Below the pieces are notes generated by a model. It did not search any database, had not been told where the DNA came from, and saw only the letters and a program-made list of their open reading frames with translations. A stretch of 64,000 nt of DNA from Apteryx mantelli (taxonomy: Eukaryota; Chordata; Aves; Apterygiformes; Apterygidae): the NCBI RefSeq assembly GCF_036417845.1, contig NW_027118693.1, forward strand, positions 2,552,001 to 2,616,000, read 5' to 3'. Both the position numbers and the translations under genes were made by a program. Shown one piece after another: positions 10,101 through 20,379 of this stretch (position 1 is the stretch's first letter; the number at the start of each line of letters is the position of its first letter).

Positions 10101-13079
10101 GCGGGTCACAAATCAGCAGCTGCCTATGGGAATGAGCTAGGGGAGGAGTCACAATGCTGCAGCGTCCAGATGGTGTGTTGTAAAGGTGAGGTTACAAAGT
10201 GTCCATTTAATCGGGGAATGTGGGAACAGAAGAGAGAGCCAGACAGCTCCTGGGGGTCCTGCGTGATGCTGGGGGCCGTGCTGCTCTTGGGAATCCCAGA
10301 CCGGGCTGTGTTTCTGTACAAAAGTCTGGAAAAGCCTTGATGCAAGCCCCTAGAGAAGAGGGATTTTCCTGGATGCTTTAGAGAAAGCCATGCAGGACCC
10401 AGGGATGTTGAGGGAAACTCATCCCACCCACACCAAAGCCACTGCTCTCCCTGGAGACCTTCCTGGATCCTCAGGCTGGCAGCAGGAGGGGGTGTGGGGG
10501 CACAGCCATGTCCCAGACTAGCCTCCTTCAGGCCTTCAGCTTCACAACGTGTCACAGCTTCAAATGAGCTCTGTAGAGCAGCACTTTCCATGCCCCTGGT
10601 GTGTAGAGAAGACTTTGGGTAGACAAGCAGGAGACAGGGGAGAGAAAGGGCAGAGACACCAGGCTGCAGAGTTGCGGCTCCCAGCATCACAGAGGGGGTG
10701 CCACAGGCTCAAGAAGCAACCCAAACAAGTAAAGGAGTCCTTCCTTTTGCAGTGACTTGGAAAGCCACATCTCTGACACTATTCAAGGCAAATGGAGTCT
10801 CCCTTCTGCAAGATTTGTCCCAGGCCTGTGCAGAGACTAGGAAGAGCAGGAAGGTCAGTTGCATGGATGCTCTCAAACTTCAGCAGCTGCAGAGATGGGT
10901 GCTGGTCATCTCACAAACTTCGGAGTGAGTCAAAATGCAGGTCCTGAGGCATTGCACTGCCTCATAACGTCTGCACTGGAGCCTGGACAGCAGCACTGCA
11001 GTGTGTGGGCATGTCCTGAGAAGCCTAGAGACATAAGACGTGGGAGATCCAGGATGTCAGCGCTGTACAGAGCCCGGGAGAGCAAGGGTGCCTTTGGGGA
11101 GGAGGGCAGGGGGCTGAGGAGCGTACCCAGGGGAGAAGCACAGCCCCAAGGTGACACTGAAAAGCCCAAGGACCAAATGAGGCCCAGGGATGAGAAATGG
11201 CTTTCCTCAGGCTCAGCCAGAAGGAAAGATGGGCAAATTTCATGGGGAATGGGAAAACTTCCCCACATTTGCTACCTGGCCTCGCCCATGGCTTTGGAGC
11301 CTGGCAGGCTCCAGGGTCCTGGATAAGGGCCTCTGGATGATGTGTGTTAAGGCTATGTTTGCTCTTCTCTGACATAGCATCTCTAGCTCAAGCACTGCTG
11401 ACTGAGAAACCTTGCCGAGCACTTTTAAAAGCAAAGAGTCTGCCTTGGTGCCTAAAGGAGGAAGGCTACGTCCTGTCCCACATTGTCCTACATCCTGCTT
11501 CCACAAAAAGAGGGGCCCACAGCAGAAACCAGTTTTGAGGCTCACCAAAGCATTTCTCAGCCTGTGGCCATGCTTTGTGCTGGTTCATCCCACATGCCTT
11601 GGATCCCGTAAAAATGCCAACCCCCAAACCCCAGATTCCTGCACAGGTCTGCCCAGTGCAGTGACCTGTCAGTGCAGGGGTGCAGAAGTGACGTCTCCAG
11701 TGCCCCATTTGAGATATTTCACAGTCTTTGACAGTGTCTGGAGACATTCCTGAAGGATTTATCAGAAAATTATGGAAAATAACTGCAGTGAAGGCAGGTG
11801 GCTGCTTTCCAGCACATGAGGGGAAATCTCTCTGCTCTCTCCCTGCCTGTGCCATCTCCATGGCAGTGACCTACTGAGCCCCAGATGACACGAGCTGAGG
11901 TCCCAATGGGACATGCCCCATCACAGGGATGTCTCCCCGGTGTCATGGGCAGGGTCCCTCACTTCCCTGTGAGGCCGAGGCACTCCTGGGCACTGCTCAC
12001 ACCCTCCCCACGGCTGCCCTTCATAGTGGCTCCATGGCAAGGAGAGGGGACAGGAGGCAGTGGGGCCACGTTGGGGCCCCTCACCAACAGGCGGAGGAGC
12101 AGGGGCATGTTGGAAAGGAGTTTTGGGTAATGAGATGGGAAGAGCATCCTGTTTCTCTGGCTGGAGAGGTGAAACGAGAGCAAGAGGGCAAGCGAGATGG
12201 AGGACTGCTGGATGGACAACTTCAGCCAGGACCACAGCTCCTTGTACCCTGCGCTCCTGCGGCTCTCCACCAAGGGTAAGGGCTTTGGGAGCTCCTTCCC
12301 AAGGTGTCGCACAGAGACTGTTAACTGCCAAAACCGCTGTGGATCCCGGGCTGTGGGGGTGGCTGGACAGGGCTGGGGGCTGCTGCGAGAGCCCTGCCTG
12401 AGGGTCCCCTCTGGCTCGGGGGACAATGTGACAGCCAGGACTGCTGGGTCCTGGGGCTGGGGCTGTCCTGAGCCCCAAGGCTTCTGTGCAAACAGCTCCA
12501 TCGCCTCTTAGGGTGGGGGGGGCATGGGAATCCATGACAGGTTTCCCTGGGAGTGGGTCCCCCTTTGGGGTCTGGCTCTGAGAGGAAAGGGGTCCTGCAT
12601 CCCAGAGGATGAGGTGGCCTGCAGCTCCACAGGGCTCTCAAGACCCTGCTAGAAATGTCCATATACCATAATGAAACCATCACCTTGTAATAACACCAAG
12701 TCCTCTGTGTGTTTGGGAAAATCTCTGTTCCTTCCCCCTGGATCCTTTTATGCTTCCAACTTAGCGCAGCATGTTTTGCGCTCAGAGCTGCCATCTTCAG
12801 ATGGCCACTGCCCCTGTCCTCCTGCAAATTGGGCTAAACCTCTGCACCCAAAAGAACATACATTGGAGAGAGCAGATTGGAAACAGGCGGAGGTGCAATC
12901 CTCATTCAACAGGTCCTGGCTGACCCCAAGGTTTTTTCTCTGAGTTGGGGTGGGCAGTGCTGGGGTGAGCCCAACACAGCCATCTCCCCCAGCCCCCTCA
13001 CGACCCCACACCACCGCTCCCTAGCCGAGCCCTAGGGCTGCCGTGGGCAGGGGGCCAGGGCAGGAGGGGTGAGAGGACA
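10101..13079. other. No gene recognised; GC-rich intergenic or intronic DNA
   Basis: Many overlapping frames appear on both strands because the DNA is GC-rich and poor in stops. None carries a domain I recognise. One exon candidate is listed separately at 12,197-12,275. A (CTGCC)n run sits at about 13,078-13,102. Confidence 0.35.
12197..12275 (+). CDS. Candidate first coding exon (unconfirmed)
   Basis: An ATG in purine context opens a 26-codon frame (MEDCWMDNFSQDHSSLYPAL and on). The frame runs into a good splice donor, G|GTAAGG, at 12,276. I cannot find a partner acceptor with matching phase, and the product is not recognised. It may be chance in GC-rich DNA. Confidence 0.2.
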
Positions 13080-13900
13080 CTGCCCTGCCCTGCCCTGCCC
13101 TGGGGGCAGCAGGACGCTGCCTGCGGGCTCCGGTGCCACGGCCAGCCCCAGGGCCCCCACGCCAGCGCCATGGCTGCCACTAGCACACGCCCCAGCGCTG
13201 CCCCCCCGCGCCCCGCACGGCCCCCAGGGCGCAGGGCAGCCAGCAGCCCCGCGGGGCCCCTGCCGCACAGCCCAGCCCCGCCGGGGCAGCGGCCGCGTCC
13301 CGGGTCCCCGCACTGCCCGCACACACGGCGCCACGCCGCCCCCAGGCCCTGCTGCGCCCCGCGCTGCCGCCCACAACATGGCGCCCGACTGCGGGGGAGG
13401 GGGCAGAGCTGGCTGCCAGGGCAGGATGGCCCAGCGTTGCCATGGCATCGCCCCAGTGCAGCCTTTCTATTGGCTGTCAGGAGGAGGAGGGCGGGCATCG
13501 ATTTCACTGATGGCTCTGTCAGCCAATTGCAGTCCAACATGTGGAAAAAAAAAAGACGTCAAAGACGTGAAAGAGGAGCGGGAGCAAAGCAGGCGAGAAG
13601 CGAGCGGGCGAGAGGGTTTGGTGGGGGCTGCAAGCACGTTCAAATGGCGGCGGGTGCCCTCCCGCCGGGGCGGGGCAGCGGTGCTGGCACCGGGGCTGCT
13701 TTGCTGCAGGAGCTGCAGCAGGGGCTGGTGGGGCCGTGAGCAGGGGCCAGAGCGACGTGGGCCAGAGGGGGGAGCTGCCCTGCAGGCAGACGTGGCGGCC
13801 TGCCGCGAGCAGCTGGGCCGGGGCGGCTCGGTGGGGTTTGGGGGCAGGAAGCTTTGGCCCTGTGGTGGCTCTGGGATCCCTGTTAAAGCGTTTCCCTGAG
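13080..13900 (+). promoter_or_regulatory. CpG-island promoter with CCAAT and YY1-like sites
   Basis: Dense CpG over about 800 bp, in contrast to CpG-poor surroundings. It contains two CCAAT boxes facing each other (ATTGG at 13,469; CCAAT at 13,523). Two strings match the YY1 promoter element in the same orientation: AACATGGCGCC near 13,375 and CAAATGGCGG at 13,641. The latter overlaps an ATG at 13,644. Long GC-rich frames here on both strands are probably artefacts of composition. The transcript it drives is not fixed; the plus-strand exons at 27.5-31.1 kb are a distant possibility. Confidence 0.75.
13467..13592 (-). repeat. Partner arm of the CCAAT-core inverted repeat
   Basis: Matches 9,971-10,100 in reverse complement with scattered substitutions. 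It lies within the CpG island, between the two YY1-like sites. Confidence 0.85.
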
Positions 13901-14810
13901 GTGCTGCTGCCAGCGCAGCCCCAGGCGCTGCTCGGAGCTGCATTTGGGAGGTGCTGGGCAAAGTGTGAGCAGGCTGCTGGTGTCCTCGCGAGGTGCCCTT
14001 CCCAATGGTGTCTTCTGTTGTGAAAACTGCATTTCCGAGTGTCTCTGAGAGAGGCTGTGCCCGCATGTCATGCCGTGCCTTAGCTGTTGTTTTTGCTCCC
14101 TGCCTCTTGCTTTGCGCCGAGACCTGTGAGCCTGGCAGCAGGGTGAAGGGTGTTTGCAGAAGAGCTGTGTAAGTGTGAGCTGTTTTGCTTGTCAGGGGCC
14201 CTGAAAGTTGATGAACGGCCAGTGCTTGCACTTGCCGTTGTTCTTTCCATGCTCCTAGGTCAGGGTGTAGAGTTGCTGAATTGTGTCTCTGCTGGTTTCA
14301 CCAACTGAGATGCCCTGGCCTGAGTCCTTCCGCGTGTCTCCAATTGTGAGGGCCTAAAATAGGAGAATGCTTGCTGTCCTGGATGTGTAGAGGATTTTCT
14401 GGTTTTGTTCAGCATTGGGGAAGGAAGCAGAGTTCCGAGTTGTGGGAAGGCTTCTCCCTGTGCCTGGTACATGAGGCCCTGCTGTCTTCAGTTTCATGAT
14501 CGCTGTTCCCATGCAATCCTCCCGTTAGAAAATGTTGCCAAGAATTACTTGCAGGCTGTTCTGCAATTCTTAAATTTCATAGGCTAGGTGTTGATAATGC
14601 ATAGCAGCAGCTAATCTTTTGGTGTAGTAACTGGTAGGCAATGGGTGTTTCAGAGTATTGTGAGTATTATGAGGCCTTGATGTGAATCTGTGATGTGATG
14701 ATGTGGATCAGGGAGGCCGTTCAGTAGGTGGCTCAGCCCTGGAGGATGGGAGGGGAAGCTGCAGGTGGCAAGAGCCCCATGGTCAGGGTGTGGGTAGTGA
14801 GGTCAGCACC
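13901..14810. other. No gene recognised
   Basis: G/T-rich on the plus strand. No frame with a domain and no clear repeat until about 14.8 kb. Confidence 0.4.
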
Positions 14811-15500
14811 GTCTATGAGAGCTGTGCCAGAAAATCACCAGTGTGAAATCAATTCTTTGTAAGTAGCTGATAGGCCATCAGGAGGCACATGACTTGGCTC
14901 TTGCTGATGAGGTCATTTCTACTTGAGTACCTGAAAGGCCATCTGAAGGAAGAAGGCTTGTCTGTTGCTTGTGAGGTCACTTGTGAGTGATGAACTGATT
15001 GGATCTCAGGAGCTATGTGAGTGGAAAGTTGTTTCTGAGGTCGTTTCTACCAGAGCGGTTGATAGGGCAGCATCAGGTCCACGTCTGGGATCTGTATTTT
15101 TGAGATGATTTCAGGCTGAGGAGCTGATAAGGCAGGATTTGTCTCATGGCTGGGGAACCTATAGTGAGGTAGTTTCTATCTTGGAGTCTTCTAGGCCAGT
15201 GACAGAGACATGGCTGTGAAGATGACTGTGAGGTCATGTCTTTCTGAGTCCCTGCTAGGCCAGCAGCAGGCAGTTAGGCATGGGCGTTGCTTGTGAGGTC
15301 TCTTTTGTCAGAGTACCTGCTAGGCGGGCAATAGTTGATGGCTGGGGAAGTTATTTGGAGGAAACTTCTTTCCCTGTTAGGCCAGCAGCAGGCATGTGGT
15401 GGGTGTATGGACTTGTGAGGTCACCTCTATGTGAGCAGCTGAGAGGTGAGGAGAAGACACATGGCTTGGATGCTGGTGGTGAGGTCACTTCTGGGTTTGC
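14811..15500 (+). repeat. Degenerate tandem repeats related to the 65-bp satellite
   Basis: Roughly eight irregular units of about 70-85 bp. Each contains a version of GAGGTCACTT, a short variable piece, then (C)TGATAGGCCA or GCTAGGCCAGCAGCAGG. The same order of words occurs in the homogeneous array at 20.4-24.9 kb. These units are clearly older and more diverged. Confidence 0.7.
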
Positions 15501-17009
15501 TGCGTGTGCTGAGAGGAGGGCTTGACCCTTGCAAAGCTCTACAGCAATACAGAAATGCAACTGTTTAATCCAGCAGAAGTAGATGTTCCCCATCATGTGA
15601 CACACATTTAATTCCACTCCGTCATCATGAGTTACTACTGCTAAATTTAAAATGCAGATGATGTTCTGTGGTGAGCATGGCCATGAAGTTTGCCTTTCTT
15701 TCTGTGTTAGTAATCTCTTATTCCCGGGGTGTGTGTGCTTTAGAAGTTGCCCCTGTCAAAAGAGCAGGGAGCCTGTGAGATTTTATTGCAAGGTCTGCAT
15801 GCTGTCTCTGTCTTTGAGGTGTCCAGCTGCTGTGGTGACACGTTTGGAACTGTAACACTTTAGGGGTCTCTGATTTTCTGTCCACGTATGCAGTCATTGG
15901 AGAATGGGTGCAAAGGCAGTTGGAGGAGACAGAAGGAATGTCACCCCCCAGAAAGGGTATGGGCCACATTTTGAAAGAGATTTCTTGTTCAGAGAAGTTG
16001 AGGCACAAGTGAGAGGCAAGAGCTGGCCTGATCAGCCACTGTGAGAGCGCTTGATCTCTGCTTCCTGGAGGTGGGAAGTGAGCAGGCCCCGGGCTGTGAG
16101 TGTCTGTTCAGAGGCAGAGCCTGTTGCAAGGCCTTGGAGGACTAGAAAGGAATGGAAGGTCTGGAGAGTTGGGCTTGGTGTGTTGTGGGGTGCTTGGGGT
16201 GGCCTGTGTGCTGCCATGTGTGGTGCTGTGGGCTGTGTGTCGCTGATGCAGAGGCGTGTGTTGCTTGCCAACCCTCTGTGAGGTGTGGAGGTAACGGCGT
16301 GTCACAGTGCGAGATGCCCTGTGGTGGAGCCAGGTGGTGGCCCCAGTGTTTTGGTGCTCAGCGTGGGAGGAGGTGTCTGGAGAGAGCAGTGCTCTGCTCC
16401 CAAGGCCCAGCCTGCCGTCACAGTGTCCTTCTGGGAGACGTGGGTGAGGACTGTTGGTGACCGTGTTGCCTCCTTGGAGCATCGTGGTGCGAGGCAGGGC
16501 TGCTCCCGGTTTGGTGGTTTGTGTCAGCTGAGGTTCAGACTTGCGGTTTCGGAAGGGTTTGATGCTTCCGTGAGTCTTTGGGATTTTAGTGACTGCTGGA
16601 GAGAGTTCTCTTCTCCCTCCTTAAAGGCTTTCTGTTGAATCTGGATCCTCATTGCATCTTCCCATCTCAGACGCTAATCCATTGCAGTCCCTCAGTGAGA
16701 TGGGTAGTTAATGAAAGCAGTGAGAGGCATTTCTGCACGTTGTGCCTACGCAGAGCCTTGCAGAGAGGGGAGATGCCCCCTCACAAGAAGTCAGGCCTGT
16801 GAGGGCGATGGGTGGCTCTGAGACACCTGTCCTTGTTGAGCGGTGGAGGCGGCATCTCCAAAGCCTCTGGTGCCTTTGGCAAGAGTCTCACAATAGCATA
16901 TTCCTTGAGGCTGCAATGGGGGAGCCATGTGGAGGTAGCAGGGCTCCAACGCCCTGCTCCAGGCAGGTGCCAGTAGAGGAGGTATCTTGGGGCCTTTTCC
17001 AGTGAAGTT
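15501..17009. other. No gene recognised
   Basis: Unassigned sequence, G/T-rich on the plus strand. The open frames near 16.1-16.6 kb lack domains. Confidence 0.4.
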
Positions 17010-17350
17010 TTGATTCTCTCCAAGGATGGAGATCTGGGAACCTCTCTGGATCCCTGTGCTGCAGTTTGGCCACCGTCACGGAGAAAAAGGTTTCTTCTTA
17101 ATGTCTCAGAAGCATTTCCCATTGTCCAGTTTGTCCCTGTTGCCTCTCATGCTATTAGTGTGCACCTCCAAGGAAATCCGGCTCCGTCTTCTCTGTGCCC
17201 TCCATAAGGTAGCTGTGCACAGCATGAAGATCTCCGTTGGCCTTCTCTTGTCTAGGCTGAACAAAGCCAGCTCTCGCAGCCTCTCCTTTTATGCCCCACG
17301 CTGCAGCCCCTGACCATCTTGGTGTCCTTGTGCTGGACTCCCTGCAGTGT
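17010..17350 (-). mobile_element. CR1 LINE fragment, old
   Basis: The minus-strand translation gives the end of CR1 ORF2 in broken form: a TRTPRWSGAAA piece, then EAARAGFVQPRQEKANGDLH. This is the region just after the reverse transcriptase, aligned by eye with the cleaner copy at 19,569-20,353. Frameshifts and many substitutions show that it is much older. No 3' octamer end is visible. Confidence 0.75.
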
Positions 17351-18943
17351 GTTAGTGCCTGTGCAGAACTGGAAAGCCCAAATGGGACCTGGTATACGGA
17401 CATGGTGTCAGCTGTGCCAAAAAGAGGGGTAGAATGTCTTGGTGGCCCTGCTGGCTGTGCTCTCACCAGTAGAGCTCAGCACAGAGGGGAGACATTTGCC
17501 CCTGCCTGTTGCGACTCTGTAAGGCCAGCAGAACTGCCAGTAACACTCTGATTTCTTCTTTCTTTCTAGGTTGCTCCACTCATGAGGTTCCCAGTGCAGT
17601 GCTAGAGCCGCTGAGGATGGAGGCAGGATGCCAGGCTGTGTCCCTGTACCTGTCAACATCTTGGCCAGCGTCGTGAGCCCTCTGTGAAAGCAGCTGCAAG
17701 TGACTGAGAAGAGGCTACGTATGGATGCGAAGGCTTCCATAAATGCGCCTGTCTTCCCTGGGTGACTTGGGGTGTGGGTTCACCTCCTGTGCTGCAAATT
17801 CCACATCCCACAACTGCTGTTCCTGCCAGCCCGCTCAGGAAATGCTATTGTGCCCCCTCCTTTTCCTAGGAGGTTGTGGTGCCACACAGGATGAGTCCAA
17901 GAGCCTTATAATAGATGCCGGCATGTCTTGAGTGCCTTTGTGTGAGTGCCCCAAAGCATCCGAAGCTTGACCTGAGGAAGTCTCAGAGCTCTTGGGCTGC
18001 TGGCTCTGTGAGGGGTGAGGATGAGCCCAAGGCCAGGTTGCCCGTGGCACCCAGCCCTCCGTGCTCTGTGAAGCCAGCTGTGGAGCGCGGACTGCTGCTG
18101 CAGAGGCTGCGCAGCCAGGAGAGCTGGCATTTCAGCAGCCATCCAGTGTGGGTCTGTCTCATTCCTTGGGCCTCATTTCAAAGGCTCTGCACCCTTTTTC
18201 CCTTCCCTGGGGCTCCTTGTGCAAGTAACTAAAGGAAAGGAACGGAGGTTCCTTTGGGTTCAGGAGGCCTTCCGGACTCTCAAGTGTTTCTGTGTTGTAT
18301 CTGTATCTTTTATATTACTAAAGAAAATCGCCATGCCCCCATCCCTAGCTGGAGATTCCTGAGGGGATGGGGGTGGAAAGCAGCAGCCTGCTGTGCCCAA
18401 AGCAAGCAGGATCCTTCCCTCTGAACAGAGCAGCATCACCCAAGGAGGCAGCTCTGTGCCTGATCTTGTGCTGCTCATTTGCAGAGGCCTTGTGAACCTA
18501 GAGTGCCTTGGCCACCTTGTGGTGTTATCACAAGAGCTTCCCTGTGTGTCTGGGTTGCGGAGCCAAGGGAAGGCAGCGAGCAGAGCAGTGGCTGTGGAGT
18601 GTGCAAGTGGCGAGTGTCCTGCATGCATCTGTTCTTGCTGGCACTTGGTTGTATCTAGCAGAAGAGGCAGCTGTGTGGGGCAGAGGCAGTGTGTTTGTAG
18701 AGTAGGTGTCAGAGCAGAGGTCTGGCGTCAGGTTGATGGCTGGTGCAGTGCCGAGTTGATCTGAGAGTGTCAGAAAGCCTTTGCAGTGCAGCTGCTGCCT
18801 CAGCTGATCTCTGTCCCTAGAAATGCACTGGAAATGGAAGTGGCATGCTGCTGTCATTGTGCAGGTGCTGCAGTGCAAAGGCTCCCAGCTGGGACTTGAT
18901 GGTACTAAAGGAAAAGCGAGACCAATCATTCCCTTTTGTGATT
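17351..18943. other. No gene recognised
   Basis: Unassigned. A strong acceptor-like tract (TTTCTTTCTAG) lies near 17,570, but no exon can be framed behind it. Confidence 0.4.
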
Positions 18944-19099
18944 TGTCGCCAGGGTGAAGAGTGGAGCTGTCGCATGATGTGGAGAGAGTCCTGCCAGGAG
19001 ATGAAAGCCATTTGCAGAAGACTGTTCTGTGTGGAGTGATCACAGCGTAATCGAAGGACGTGAGAGTGGCCCAGGTGAGCTTCTCCTCTGTGAAGGTTT

Positions 19100-19568
19100 G
19101 CACTTTTCAGCTCCCTTGTGACTCAGTCCCAGATAGGGCAGCAGCAGGCAGGTCAATGCCATTTGTGCTTGTGAGGTGAGCTGTGCGTCTGCATCTGGTA
19201 GGCCAACAGCATGCAGGTAGCTTTGGTGATGCTGGTGAGGTCTCTTGTGTCTGCATGCCTCATAAAGGGGGAGCAGGCCCATTGCTGCTGTCGGTGCTTT
19301 TGTGGTCAGTTGTGCATCGGTATGTGACAGGCGATCAGCATGCACATTGCTGCTGTTTGTGCTTTTGTGGTCAGTTGTGCATCGGTATGTGATTGGCGAT
19401 CAGCATGGACATTGCTGCTGTTTGTGCTTGTTGAGGTCAATTGTGCCTCAGTCGCAAAGAGGCCAGGAGCAGATATGTGGCTTCATGGCTGCCTGTGAGG
19501 TCACTTGAGCCTGAGGACCTGACATTCCAGCTTGCTGCATATTGCTGCTGCTTGTGTTTGTGGAGTCA
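19100..19568 (+). repeat. Intermediate-degeneracy satellite units
   Basis: Units of about 80 bp, each with a GAGGTCA-like or GTGGTCAGTTGTG word, a GTAGGCCAACAGCATG or GGCGATCAGCATG word, and CATTGCTGCTGTTTGTG. Two consecutive units (about 19,306-19,430) are almost identical. They sit between the degenerate repeats at 15 kb and the clean 65-bp array. Confidence 0.75.
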
Positions 19569-20353
19569 CAGAATCACAGAATCACAGAATCACTGAGGTT
19601 GGAAGGGACCTCTGGAGATCATCTAGTCCAACCCCCCTGCTCAAGCAGGGTCACCTAGAGCACATTGCACAGGATTGCATCCAGGCGCATTTTGAATATC
19701 TCCAGAGAAGGAGACTCCACCACCTCTCTGGGCAACCTGTTCCAGTGCTCTGTCACCCTCACAGTGAAAAAGTTTTTCCTCATGTTAAGATGGAAGTGTC
19801 TGTGTTTCAGTTTGTGCCCATTGCCTCGCGTCCTGTCGCTGGGCACCACTGAAAAGAGTCTGGCCCCATCCTCTCGACACCCTCCCTTCAGATACTTGTA
19901 CACATTGATAAGATCTCCTCTCAGCCTTCTCTTCTCTAGGCTAAACAGGCCCAGCTCTCTCAGCCTTTCCTCATAAGAGAGATGCTCCAGTCCCCTCATC
20001 ATCTTTGTGGCCCTTCGCTGGACTTGCTCCAGTAGTGCCACATCCCTCTTGTACTGGGGAGCCCAGAACTGGACGCAGTACTCCAGATGTGGCCTCACCA
20101 GGGCTGAGTAGAGGGGGAGAATCACCTCCCTCGACCTGCTGGCAACACTCTTCCTGATGCACCCCAGGATACCATTGGCCTTCTTGGCCACAAGGGCACA
20201 TTGCTGCCTCATGCTTAACTTGGTGTCCACCAGCACTCCCAGGTCCTTCTCAGCACAGCTGCTTTCCAGCAGGTCAACCCCCAACCTGTACTGCTGCATG
20301 GGGTTATTCCTCCCCAGGTGCAGGACCCTGCACTTCCCTTTGTTGAATTTCAT
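19569..20353 (-). mobile_element. CR1 LINE, 5'-truncated, young insertion
   Basis: 785 bp on the minus strand. An open frame of 232 codons (19,655-20,353) covers the end of ORF2: the thumb and C-terminal region after the reverse transcriptase ([17 protein letters not shown], then [20 protein letters not shown] with small variation). The 3' end has the CR1 signature, ATTCTGTG octamers repeated about three times. GAGTCA flanks both ends (19,563-19,568 and 20,354-20,359). The unoccupied site survives at about 42,931-42,936 in the inverted duplicate, so the insertion followed that duplication. It is dead on arrival because it lacks the 5' part. Confidence 0.95.
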
Positions 20354-20379
20354 GAGTCATTTGGCCTCAGTATCTGCTA

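Noticed and set aside
11921-12535. Minus-strand 204-codon frame
   Set aside because: It overlaps equally long frames on the other strand and has no recognisable domain or splice signals.
13069-14231. Long frames over the CpG island (276 and 254 codons)
   Set aside because: Overlapping long frames on both strands with Ala/Pro/Gly/Arg-rich products are expected from high GC content. No domain or splice support.
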